A stretch of 64,000 nucleotides of DNA, taken from positions 62,001 through 126,000 of the forward strand of contig CBDIHP010000043.1 in assembly GCA_965279195.1 (NCBI GenBank), read 5' to 3'. A model generated the notes under the pieces. It saw only the letters and a list, made by a program, of their open reading frames with translations, searched no databases and was not told where the DNA came from. The stretch is from CBDIHP01 sp965279195 (lineage in GTDB: Bacteria > Planctomycetota > Planctomycetia > Isosphaerales > Isosphaeraceae). Both the position numbers and the translations under genes were made by a program. Below, one piece after another: positions 1 through 7,840 of the stretch. Each line of letters begins with the position of its first letter. Position 1 is the stretch's first letter.

Positions 1-3000
1 GCGAGGTTCCAGGTCGAGGCGGAGATCACCGGCGGGCTGGAGCATCCCGGGGTGGTGCCGATCTACGCGATCGGCGCCTACGACGACGGCCGGCCGTTCT
101 ACGCGATGCGGCTGGTGGACGGGGAGACGTTGCGCGCGGCGATCGATCGGCTTCACCAGCCGCACGGCAAGCCCCGGACCCTGGAGTTCCGCAAGATCCT
201 GGGCCGGTTCGTGGCGGTCTGCAACGTCGTGGCCTATGCCCACAGCCGGCGGGTGCTGCATCGCGACATCAAGCCGTCGAACATCCTGCTGGGCAAGTAC
301 GGCGAGACCCTGCTGATCGACTGGGGCCTGGCGAAGGTGATCGGGGGCCCCGACCTCGCCGGCCACGACGCGGGGCCGACCGACGCGACGGTCGCGACGC
401 TGCCGGAGACGTCCTCGATCTCGGGCGAGCCCGCCCCCTTGCCGCCCTCGGGCAGCGTACTGAACCTGACGCTGATCGGCTCGGCGGTCGGCACCCCGGC
501 GTACATGAGCCCCGAGCAGGCCCGCAGCGACCTGGAGGCCGTCGGCCCGCCGAGCGACGTCTACGGCCTGGGGGCGACCCTCTACGCGATCCTGACCGGT
601 CGGTCACCGGGCGGCACGCGGGGCGGCGAACGGGAGATCCTCAAGCGGATGGCGTCGGGGCAGTTCCCACGCCCCCGGGAGATCCGCCGGGACATCCCCG
701 AGGCCCTCGAAGCGATCTGCCTCCGGGCGATGGCGGCCGAGCCCCGCGATCGCTACGACAGCCCCAAGGCCCTGGCCGAGGACGTCGAACGCTGGCTGGC
801 CGACGAGCCCCTCCCCTGGCGCAAGGAGTCGTGGGACCGCCGGATTTCCCGGCTCGAACGCCGGCATCGCGGGATCATCCGGGTCGCCGGCATGGCCCTG
901 GTCCTCCTGAGCGCCGGCGCCCTCGTCGCCGCGACCATGATCAACCTGGCGCGCGAGAAGGAGCAGATCGCCCTGCGGGAGGCGAGGGCGGGGAAGTCTG
1001 AGGCCGAGCGGGCCACGGTCGAGGTCTCCCGGACCAATTCCCGGCTCCTGATCGATGAGGCGATTCGCGATTCCGGCCAGGAGCCGGGCGAATCGCTCCT
1101 GAAATTCATCCACGCCTGCCGCGACCTCCCCGAGGACGCGGCGGACCTAGATCGGGTCGCCCGCCTGGCGATGCCGGGGGTCCTGGAACGCATGCACACC
1201 GTCCGGGGCATCATCGACCCCGAGGGGCAGGCCAACGCCATGGCGATCGACCGGTCATCGCGGCTGATTGCCACCGGCACCGAGCGCGGGGATGTCGCAC
1301 TCTGGGCCGCCCGCGACGTCAGCCCGGTGGGCGAGGCCGTCCGGATCCCGGGGACCATCCTGGGCCTGGAGTTCTCCGGCGACGGCTCCTCCCTACTCGT
1401 GCGGACGGGGCTGCCCAGGGGATCCGGGAGCGTCGTCGTGCTGGAAGTCGCGGGCCTGCGGCCCCGGTTCGCCCCGATCCAGAGGCCGTCGGAATCCCGC
1501 GCGGCGACCTTCGCCCCCGACGGCAAGACCTTCGCGACCGGCGACGCCTCCGGGGAGATCGCGGTCCGCGAGGTTCAGACCGGGCGCCTGGTCTGGAAGG
1601 GGATCCGCCAGGAGGGGCCCGTGGCCGACCTGGTGTACCACCCCGATGGCCGCCTGATCGCGGGCGGCGAGCGGCGCACCATCCTGGTCCTCGATCCCAG
1701 GACCGGCCAGCCGATCGGCAAGCCTGCCGTGGCCCAGGAGGAGGGCAGGGCCGCAGGACCGGAGGAGAAACTCAAGTCCTTGACCCTCGCGCCGGACGGC
1801 AAGCACCTGGCGTCCACAGGCGAACAGGCTTGCTTCCTCTTCAAGGTCGGCGACCCCGGGATTGACCCTGCGGGGCAGAAGATCGACCTGAACCGCCCCT
1901 TCTGGGTCCGGTTCGGCGACGACAATCGCCACCTGATGGGCTGCGGTTACAACAACTCGGTCCGCTTCTGGAAGCTGGACGCCGACGGCCGATGGGGGAG
2001 CCAGGAGCGCTACCTGCCGCACAGGAACTACGTCAAGGCGTTCGACCTCTCCCGGGGCGGCCACCTCGCCATCAGCGGCAGCCGCGACCGCGTCGCCCAG
2101 ATCTGGCGGATCGACGGCGACGACGCGCACCGCGTCGGGCAATCCCTGCTGCATCCGAAGCCCGTCGAGGCCGCGCTCATGAGCCCCGACGGGACCTTCG
2201 CCGTGACCCGCGACGAGGATCGGGTCGTGCGGGTCTGGGGCATCGCGTCCCCGCGCGTCTCGCGGCGGATCGCGAAGTTCGACTCGTCGATCCTGAACCT
2301 GGCCATGACCCCCGACGGTTCGGAACTCCTCGTCGGGACCGGGCCGGCGGGCAAGCTCCAGCGCATCGACCCCCGCGACGGCAAGCCGACCGCGCCGCCG
2401 ATCGACCATGGCGACGTCGTCTGGACGTTCGCCGCCGATCGCTCCGGCTCCCGCGTGGTCATCGGCGGCGGGAATCGCGTCCGGATCTACGACCTCGCCT
2501 CGGGGAACCCGCTCGGGCCGCCGATCGCATACGACCAGCAGGTCCTCTCGGTTGCCTGGCATCCGGACGGGCGGCGCATCCTCGTCGGCTCGCGGGAGGG
2601 GATCGTCCGGGTCTTGATCCCCGAGACCGGGGCGCGGGCCGGCGAGATCAAGGAAGAGGGACAATCGATCGGCAACTCCATCCGGTTCACGCCCGACGGC
2701 ACCACCCTGGTCGTCGGCGGCTCGCGCGGGAACATCTACCTGTACGACGCAGGGACCTTCCTGACCGCTGCCGCGCCCCTGGTCGGGCACCTCGACCCCG
2801 TCCGCTCGCTCGACTTCAGCGACGACGGCGGGCTGCTGTTCTCGGCCAGCCAGGATTCCACGGCCAGGATCTTCGACCTCCGCCGGCGCCAGTCGCCGGG
2901 CGTGACCCTGGCGCACGGCAACTGGGTGACGCGGATCCGGAACAGCTCCGACGGCCGACTGCTCGCCACCACCTCGCTCGACCATTTCGTCCGGATCTGG

Positions 3001-3312
3001 GACCTCGCCACCGGGCGCCTGGTGTGGGCCTCGCCCGATCAGGCGATCGGCCTCTGGTCGCTCACGTTCCACCCCGACGGCCGCTCGCTCATCGTGGGCA
3101 GCGAGCGGGGCGAGGTCAGCGTCTGGGAGATCCCCGTGCCGCTGACCGAGGACCTGGCGACGATCGAGCTCCGGGCCGAGATGCTCACCAACCTCCAGCT
3201 CACCGAGCAGGGGGAGGTCGTCCCGATGTCGGCCGCCGAGTGGCAGACGCGACGCGCCTCCGTGCTGGCGAAGTCCCCCTCCCGTCGGGGTCCGGCCGAT
3301 GTCCGCGACTGA
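1..3312 (+). CDS. Serine/threonine protein kinase fused to WD40 repeats (5' partial)
   Basis: The reading frame is open from base 1, so the start and the glycine-rich loop lie upstream of the window. The kinase catalytic loop HRDIKPSN begins at nt 259. The metal-binding motif is DWG rather than DFG (nt 319), and GTPAYMSPEQA marks the activation segment near nt 490. A single hydrophobic segment at about nt 871-950 (IIRVAGMALVLLSAGALVAA) separates the cytosolic kinase from the rest. A short helical stretch follows, then a series of WD40-type blades from about nt 1200 to 3160, for example repeated DGR/W-D-L-A-TG units. Kinase-TM-WD40 fusions are a hallmark of planctomycetes. The likely role is a membrane Ser/Thr kinase whose propeller senses or scaffolds partners; the ligand is unknown. 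Confidence 0.93.
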   Translation, partial: ARFQVEAEITGGLEHPGVVPIYAIGAYDDGRPFYAMRLVDGETLRAAIDRLHQPHGKPRTLEFRKILGRFVAVCNVVAYAHSRRVLHRDIKPSNILLGKYGETLLIDWGLAKVIGGPDLAGHDAGPTDATVATLPETSSISGEPAPLPPSGSVLNLTLIGSAVGTPAYMSPEQARSDLEAVGPPSDVYGLGATLYAILTGRSPGGTRGGEREILKRMASGQFPRPREIRRDIPEALEAICLRAMAAEPRDRYDSPKALAEDVERWLADEPLPWRKESWDRRISRLERRHRGIIRVAGMALVLLSAGALVAATMINLAREKEQIALREARAGKSEAERATVEVSRTNSRLLIDEAIRDSGQEPGESLLKFIHACRDLPEDAADLDRVARLAMPGVLERMHTVRGIIDPEGQANAMAIDRSSRLIATGTERGDVALWAARDVSPVGEAVRIPGTILGLEFSGDGSSLLVRTGLPRGSGSVVVLEVAGLRPRFAPIQRPSESRAATFAPDGKTFATGDASGEIAVREVQTGRLVWKGIRQEGPVADLVYHPDGRLIAGGERRTILVLDPRTGQPIGKPAVAQEEGRAAGPEEKLKSLTLAPDGKHLASTGEQACFLFKVGDPGIDPAGQKIDLNRPFWVRFGDDNRHLMGCGYNNSVRFWKLDADGRWGSQERYLPHRNYVKAFDLSRGGHLAISGSRDRVAQIWRIDGDDAHRVGQSLLHPKPVEAALMSPDGTFAVTRDEDRVVRVWGIASPRVSRRIAKFDSSILNLAMTPDGSELLVGTGPAGKLQRIDPRDGKPTAPPIDHGDVVWTFAADRSGSRVVIGGGNRVRIYDLASGNPLGPPIAYDQQVLSVAWHPDGRRILVGSREGIVRVLIPETGARAGEIKEEGQSIGNSIRFTPDGTTLVVGGSRGNIYLYDAGTFLTAAAPLVGHLDPVRSLDFSDDGGLLFSASQDSTARIFDLRRRQSPGVTLAHGNWVTRIRNSSDGRLLATTSLDHFVRIWDLATGRLVWASPDQAIGLWSLTFHPDGRSLIVGSERGEVSVWEIPVPLTEDLATIELRAEMLTNLQLTEQGEVVPMSAAEWQTRRASVLAKSPSRRGPADVRD

Positions 3313-3457
3313 CCCGGCCGATCCTCCGGGGTCGGAGCCGTCCCCCTCCGCCGAGCAGATGGAGCGGGCGATCCGGATCCTCCAGGCCGCCGTCGCGACG
3401 ACGGCCCTCGGCATCCTGGCGGTCGCCGCGCTCTACATCCTGGCGCGATGGCGATAG
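3299..3457 (+). CDS. Tiny single-pass membrane protein overlapping the kinase 3' end
   Basis: A 52-residue frame starts at an ATG 14 bases inside the end of the kinase gene and runs in another frame to a TAG. The first 28 residues are polar and proline/serine rich. The rest (AVATTALGILAVAALYILA) is one clean transmembrane helix ending in basic residues, as expected for an N-out or tail-anchored protein. The overlap suggests translational coupling with the kinase/WD40 gene. I recognise no family. The clean amphipathic-then-hydrophobic layout supports a real gene, but coding by chance in GC-rich DNA is possible. Confidence 0.5.
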   Translation: MSATDPADPPGSEPSPSAEQMERAIRILQAAVATTALGILAVAALYILARWR

Positions 3458-3464
3458 CCCGCCC

Positions 3465-3905
3465 TCAGACCGACGACGGCACGGCGAAGCCCAGATGGTG
3501 GGCGAAGTGCATCAGGTGGAAGCGGATCCACTCGTCCCTGGCCATCGGGCCGAGGCGTGGGTGACCGGTGAACGGGCCGTCGGAGGCCAGGAATGCGTCG
3601 ATCCGGCGCACGAGGTCGTCCGCCGCCGCCCCGGCGTCGACCGCGTCGGGCGCCCCGAGGATCTCCGGGGCCGCGACGCCGTCCGGGAACTTCGCGTAGG
3701 ACAGGAACCGTCGCCGCCAGACGTCCTGCTCCCGGGTGGGCCCGGACGAGGCCGGCGGACCCTCGACCGTGAGCCGCAGGGCCTCGGCCAGATGCTGGAA
3801 AATCTGCGCCAGCGTCCATTCGCCGACGCAGGCGTGTCCATCCAGCAGTCGGCGGACCTCGGCCTTCACCTGGTCGAAGTCCGCGAATGATAGTTCCCTG
3901 CGCAC
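3465..3905 (-). CDS. DUF1569 (DinB-superfamily) protein
   Basis: A protein of about 146 residues. The motif region WTLAQIFQHLAEALRLTVEG and the C-terminal FTGHPRLGPMARDEWIRFHLMHFAHHL portion match the DUF1569 branch of the DinB four-helix fold. Members bind a metal through spaced histidines, and several His residues are present here (in FQHL and in HFAHHL). I chose the GTG at 3905 over the longer ATG at 3986 because GGGGGAG sits about eight bases upstream and homology begins there (VRRELSFADFD). It converges on the preceding kinase operon. Exact biochemical function is unknown; the family is loosely linked to thiol or damage metabolism. Confidence 0.75.
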   Translation of the reverse strand: MRRELSFADFDQVKAEVRRLLDGHACVGEWTLAQIFQHLAEALRLTVEGPPASSGPTREQDVWRRRFLSYAKFPDGVAAPEILGAPDAVDAGAAADDLVRRIDAFLASDGPFTGHPRLGPMARDEWIRFHLMHFAHHLGFAVPSSV

Positions 3906-4037
3906 TGGAATTGCTCCCCCCGCCGTCGCGATCGCTTCGCCTGGGCGATCTTGATGGCGACGACGCGGGGAGTCAATGGGAACCATCCGGCTCGGGCCGC
4001 GGCGGCGAGGGATGCCGGACTGCCCGAGGCGCGGGGC

Positions 4038-4415
4038 TCAGGGGGTGGCCAGGGCGATCATGAAGTTGAGGAGCGGGAAGTCGAGCCCGCCGGAGGCGGT
4101 GAGGGTGATCGAGAGGTCGCCGTCGCCTGCCGGATGGTCCACACCGAGCGGCGCCTTGCCGGCCGAATTGAGCGGCAGGTTCAGGGTGAAGTTCGAGCCG
4201 GAGACGCTGGACGTCACGGAACTGCCCGTGATGGGGTAAATCCCCGCGCTCATCGGCTGTCCCGAGTTGAGCCTGACCCTCGGCGCGACACCGTTCGAGT
4301 CGGTCGGGAAGGCGATCCCCAGGGACGTGGGCAGATTGCTCCCGGTGCCGGAGATGGTCAGCACGCCGGTCGTGTCGTCCAGGACGAAGGAGAGCGAATT
4401 CGTGTTGATGGTCAT
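4038..4415 (-). CDS. Hypothetical small beta-rich protein
   Basis: A 125-residue protein beginning MTINTNSLSFVLDD with GAAAGAGG about ten bases upstream of the ATG. It is rich in Ser, Thr, Gly and hydrophobic residues in short alternating strands (GVLTISGTGSNLP, SNFTLNLPLNSAG, DLSITLTASGG), which suggests an all-beta fold. There is no signal peptide, no cysteine and no recognised domain. The frame stays open much further upstream, but that extension overlaps a promoter-bearing gap and has no protein-like character. Function is unknown. Confidence 0.6.
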   Translation of the reverse strand: MTINTNSLSFVLDDTTGVLTISGTGSNLPTSLGIAFPTDSNGVAPRVRLNSGQPMSAGIYPITGSSVTSSVSGSNFTLNLPLNSAGKAPLGVDHPAGDGDLSITLTASGGLDFPLLNFMIALATP

Positions 4416-4930
4416 GGCGCCGCCTCTTTCAAAGTGAGCTGGATCGGCGCCCCCGACCTCCGTCGGCCGGGGGCATGCTGCGGGCAGTGCCCGGCAACGC
4501 TGTCGGGCGGTGGTCTCCGGATCCGCCGATGGGTTCTCACAGAGCGGGACGAGACACAAACGGCCGCGATCGGGGGGAGAGGGCCGATGTCGGCGTCGCC
4601 GCCGGCGCGATGCGTGTCCTCCGATTCGACACACCGATGACACACGAGGTTCGCCCGCACGGGGAAACCAGGGCGCGTACACCGAACCGGGAACCGTCCG
4701 GAAACGGGACTCAATCGGATAATCCGGATCCGCTCGTGAACCGTGCAACTTTTGTCGAAGTTTCTGCTTCGCGATGGATCCGGGGAGCGGTTCCCGGGCG
4801 AACCGTCGAGGCGCGATCGCTCCGAATCGTCTCGAAGGATGACGAACCGTCGGCATTTGTTGACATCGGATGATGGCCCTGGTAGATGGGTCATCCCGGA
4901 AAACACCTCCCCATCCGTTCGGTGATCCGC
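4416..4930. other. Intergenic region between two divergent small genes
   Basis: No convincing gene is seen. Next to the 4415 start lies a GC-rich stem (GCCCCCG pairing with CGGGGGC, about 4449-4473) in its likely 5' leader. The right part is comparatively AT-rich and carries the promoter listed at 4860-4888. Other open frames here are GC-driven and lack ribosome sites. Confidence 0.5.
4860..4888 (+). promoter_or_regulatory. Sigma-70-type promoter for the 4931 membrane protein
   Basis: TTGACA at 4860-4865 and TAGATG at 4883-4888 are separated by exactly 17 bases. Transcription would begin about 35 bases before the ATG at 4931. The -35 box and its next four bases (TTGACATCGG) are identical to those of the gapA promoter at 6286. 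Confidence 0.5.
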
Positions 4931-5179
4931 ATGCTCTCCTTCCCCTGGATCCTCCGCGCCGTCGGTGTCGTCCTGATCCTCCTCGGCTACTTCGCCGGGG
5001 CAATCCGCCGGGGGCGCCAGCCGTCCAGCAAGATCCTCGATCACCGCCTGAGCGATCGTGAGATCGCCGCTCGCCTCCAGGAGCAATCCGCCCCGGGCGC
5101 ATCGGGGATCCTCGTCTTCCTCGGGATCCTCTGCTTCGCCGTGAGCCTCGTCTGGCGGCTGATCGCGCGGTTCTTCTGA
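4931..5179 (+). CDS. Small two-helix membrane protein
   Basis: An 82-residue protein with two hydrophobic segments, WILRAVGVVLILLGYFAGAI near the N-terminus and GILVFLGILCFAVSLVWRLI near the C-terminus. They are joined by a charged loop (LSDREIAARLQEQ) likely in the cytosol. I chose the ATG at 4931 because it places the first helix at the N-terminus and follows a good promoter; the ATG at 4886 lies within that promoter. No family is recognised. Confidence 0.6.
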   Translation: MLSFPWILRAVGVVLILLGYFAGAIRRGRQPSSKILDHRLSDREIAARLQEQSAPGASGILVFLGILCFAVSLVWRLIARFF

Positions 5180-5261
5180 GGCCCGAAGTGGATTCGGTGG
5201 ACGCGGGGATGTCCAGGGGTAGGGGGCGATGCGACGCGTACCCTACGCGCGATGTCTGCGT

Positions 5262-6041
5262 TCAGCCGATCGGCTTGCCCTCGCCGTCCTGGCCGAGCAG
5301 GGCGAGCAGCAGGTTGTCGTGGGGGTAGGCGTGGCCGAGGTACTGGCGGAAGGCCTCGGCGTGCTCCACCCCGATCTCGGAGCCGCGGTGCCGACTCCAC
5401 TTCGACTGGCTGTCGAGGTACTCGTCGATGCCGTGCTGGCGGAGCAGCCAGTTGCGCTGGCTGGCGTGGCACGCGAGCATCTCGCGCTTGGTGGCGAAGA
5501 CCGGGGTGACGTCGACGTGGAACCCGGCCGGCTGCGGTTTGCCGTCGCGGTCGGCCCCTTCGAGCGCGTCCACGTAGTAGAGGTGGGGGATCTTCGCCAG
5601 GGCCGGGGCGGGCTCCCACTGGCGGGTGACGTAGTTCGGGATCGGGGCGCAGAAGCAGGCGTCGCGGACCAGAGTGCTCGTGGCCTCGTGGTCGCAGAGG
5701 TAGTCCACCGGCGGCGGGGCCAGGATCAGGTCGGGCCGGGTGCGGCGGAGGACCTCGACCATCTTGCGCCGGGAGTTGTCGTCGTGGAAGATGGCCAGGT
5801 CGCGGAACTCGACGCAGAGGTAGCCGGCCCCGATGAGGTCGGCGGCGGCCCTGGCCTCGGCCCGCCGGATCGCGGCGATCTCCTCGGCGTCGTGCTCGGC
5901 CGAGCCGCAGTCGCCGGGGGTCATGGTGGCGATGGTGACGTGGCAGCCCTTCTGCCTGAGCAGGGCGAGGGTGCCGGCGCACTGGAACTCGATGTCGTCC
6001 GGGTGGGCGTGGATGGCGAGGATGCGGGTCGGGGCGGACAT
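5262..6041 (-). CDS. LmbE/PIG-L family deacetylase
   Basis: A 259-residue protein starting MSAPTRILAIHAHPDD. The HAHPDD motif close to the N-terminus is the zinc-binding/catalytic signature of the PIG-L/LmbE N-acetylglucosaminyl deacetylase fold. CDHEATS further on supplies the usual third ligand region. The fold removes acetyl groups from GlcNAc-type sugars. This subfamily is common in planctomycetes next to carbohydrate genes, and its substrate is unknown. The ORF extends upstream to 6257, but the family match begins at 6041. Confidence 0.9.
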   Translation of the reverse strand: MSAPTRILAIHAHPDDIEFQCAGTLALLRQKGCHVTIATMTPGDCGSAEHDAEEIAAIRRAEARAAADLIGAGYLCVEFRDLAIFHDDNSRRKMVEVLRRTRPDLILAPPPVDYLCDHEATSTLVRDACFCAPIPNYVTRQWEPAPALAKIPHLYYVDALEGADRDGKPQPAGFHVDVTPVFATKREMLACHASQRNWLLRQHGIDEYLDSQSKWSRHRGSEIGVEHAEAFRQYLGHAYPHDNLLLALLGQDGEGKPIG

Positions 6042-6285
6042 ATCCGGGACGACTCCTGTCGAGGGTGGTTGGCGGACGGATCGGGAGATCCGGTTTGGTG
6101 GTGCGGCGAGGCGAGGGGGAGGGCGGCATCCGGAGAGGTTCGCCCGGCGCGGGGCAGGAGGCTCGCTCGTCGCCTCATCGAGTGACGCCGAGGATGGCCC
6201 GTCGGACGCCTGTAACCCGGTGTCGCAACAGGCTAACGGGCGATCGGGCGTGGGCAAAGGGGTTGCCGGCGGGGCGTCCGTTGCG
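6042..6285. repeat. Degenerate half copy of the TCTCCCGA palindromic repeat
   Basis: This gap between the deacetylase and the gapA promoter holds GGATC-GGGA-GATCC at 6078-6091 and, at 6121-6153, a segment whose complement (CGCCGGGCGA followed by TCTCC and GATGCCGCCC) matches the outer arm of the element at 57.1 kb. It looks like one half of the nested element, with a few mismatches. No gene is seen. Confidence 0.55.
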
Positions 6286-6315
6286 TTGACATCGGCGGAT
6301 CGGCGGCCCTATAAT
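6286..6315 (+). promoter_or_regulatory. Consensus sigma-70 promoter of gapA
   Basis: TTGACA at 6286-6291 and TATAAT at 6310-6315 match both consensus hexamers perfectly, with 18 bases between them. This leaves a 5' leader of about 165 bases before the gapA ATG. It is the strongest promoter visible in the window, fitting a highly expressed glycolytic gene. Confidence 0.85.
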
Positions 6316-6489
6316 CCTGTCTTCCTCCCCCCTTGAGAGAGGGCGGGGGTCTGTCCGCGCCCGGATCTCCCGCTGGACCTGCGTTGTTCCCGCGGCTCGG
6401 GCCGGGCCTTCGACGGGGTGTTGGAAACGGATTTTGATCCGCTTTCCCCCTCGTGCGTTTTCTCGATCACAGGCAGGAGCTGGACGCAA

Positions 6490-7497
6490 ATGGCGGTTCG
6501 AGTTGGGATCAACGGTTTCGGTCGTATCGGCCGTCTCGTGTTCCGCGTGATGGCGGCGCAGCCGGACAAGTTCGAGGTCGTGGCGATCAACGACCTCTCC
6601 GACGCCAAGCACCTCGCCCTGCTCCTCAAGTACGACAGCGTCCACGGCCAGTTCCACGGCACCGTCGAGGCCGGCGAGGGGAGCCTGATCGTTAACGGTA
6701 AGACGATCAAGATCACCCAGGAGAAGGACCCCGCGAACCTGCCCTGGAAGGAACTGGGCTGCCAGATCGCGCTGGAGTCCACCGGCTTCTTCACCAACAA
6801 GGCGTCGCTCCAGAAGCACATCGACGCCGGCGCCGAGCGCGTCGTCCTGTCCGCCCCGGCCAAGGACAAGCTCGACGCCACGATCGTCATGGGCGTCAAT
6901 GATTCGATCCTCACGAAGGAACACCGGATCATCTCCAACGCGTCCTGCACCACCAACTGCCTCGCCCCGCTCGCCAAGGTCCTGAACGAGACCTTCGGCA
7001 TCGAGCGCGGCCTCATGACCACCTGCCACGCCTACACCAACGACCAGCGCGTCGCCGACCAGGTCCACTCGGATCCCTACCGCGCCCGCGCCGCCGCCAT
7101 CAACATCATCCCCTCGACCACCGGCGCCGCGAAGGCCGTCGGCGAGGTCATCCCCGAGCTGAACGGCAAGCTCACCGGCTACGCCCTCCGCGTGCCCGTG
7201 CCCGATGGCTCGATCGTCGACCTCACGGCGACCCTCAAGAAGGAAGTCACCAAGGACGAGATCAACGCCGCCGTCAAGGCCGCCGCCGACGGCCCGCTCA
7301 AGGGCATCCTCCAGTACGCCACCGACCCGCTGGTCTCCAGCGACATCATCGGCAACCCGCACTCGTCCATCTTCATGAGCGAGTGGACGATGGTCATCGA
7401 CAAGAACATGATCAAGGTCCTCTCGTGGTACGACAACGAGATGGGCTACTCGACCCGCACCACCGAGCTGATCACCAAGCTCGCCGCCCTCGGCTGA
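6490..7497 (+). CDS. gapA: Type I glyceraldehyde-3-phosphate dehydrogenase
   Basis: A 335-residue protein, normal for the family. It converts glyceraldehyde 3-phosphate, NAD(P) and phosphate to 1,3-bisphosphoglycerate in the cytosol. The NAD-binding GINGFGRIGR opens the protein, the catalytic cysteine is Cys153 in SNASCTTNCLAP, and the C-terminal SWYDNEMGYS is intact. The start at 6490 follows AGGAG. Upstream is a perfect consensus promoter; downstream is a GC-rich stem-loop and then pgk, the next enzyme of the pathway. Confidence 0.98.
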   Translation: MAVRVGINGFGRIGRLVFRVMAAQPDKFEVVAINDLSDAKHLALLLKYDSVHGQFHGTVEAGEGSLIVNGKTIKITQEKDPANLPWKELGCQIALESTGFFTNKASLQKHIDAGAERVVLSAPAKDKLDATIVMGVNDSILTKEHRIISNASCTTNCLAPLAKVLNETFGIERGLMTTCHAYTNDQRVADQVHSDPYRARAAAINIIPSTTGAAKAVGEVIPELNGKLTGYALRVPVPDGSIVDLTATLKKEVTKDEINAAVKAAADGPLKGILQYATDPLVSSDIIGNPHSSIFMSEWTMVIDKNMIKVLSWYDNEMGYSTRTTELITKLAALG

Positions 7498-7525
7498 GCG
7501 TCTGATCTTCGCGGATCGACCGACA

Positions 7526-7551
7526 AGGGGCCGGCCCTCGCGCCGGCCCCT
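7526..7551 (+). terminator. Stem-loop after gapA
   Basis: A perfect 10-base stem (AGGGGCCGGC and GCCGGCCCCT) around a six-base loop, 28 bases past the gapA stop. There is no T run, so it may act as an attenuator or 3'-end stabiliser rather than a classic terminator. Confidence 0.55.
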
Positions 7552-7616
7552 CTGTCCACCGAGGCCGATCCGAATCCTACCTGGTGATGTCGTTGTGAAT
7601 CCGTCTTGAGCTCATC

Positions 7617-7774
7617 GGGAGCCAGTTCGGGTGCCACGGGCTCGGCCAGTGCGACGGATGCAACAGCCCGAAGGAACGGCTTCGACACGGGGCTCTCGGG
7701 ATTGTCAGCAACCATGGCCTGGAGTCGGGGCCGTCCCGGCACTGGCAGAGCCAGTGGCACCCCAACTGGCTCCC
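7617..7774. repeat. MITE-like inverted-repeat element in the pgk leader
   Basis: Two 36-base arms at 7617-7652 and 7739-7774 are inverted copies with three mismatches, enclosing 86 bases. Within the right arm is the smaller palindrome CACTGGC-AGA-GCCAGTG. A second palindrome, GGCTCCC-AAT-GGGAGCC (7768-7784), straddles its outer end. It carries no gene and fills the space between gapA and pgk. It looks like a non-autonomous mobile element or REP-type repeat. Confidence 0.7.
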
Positions 7775-7840
7775 AATGGGAGCCCATCTTTTCACGGCCT
7801 CATCGACACCCCTACCTGGCCATCATCTAGGACTCCCGCC

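Noticed and set aside
1393..3414. 673-residue - strand frame opposite the WD40 region
   Set aside because: Antisense to clear WD40 repeats; composition is typical of a GC shadow frame.
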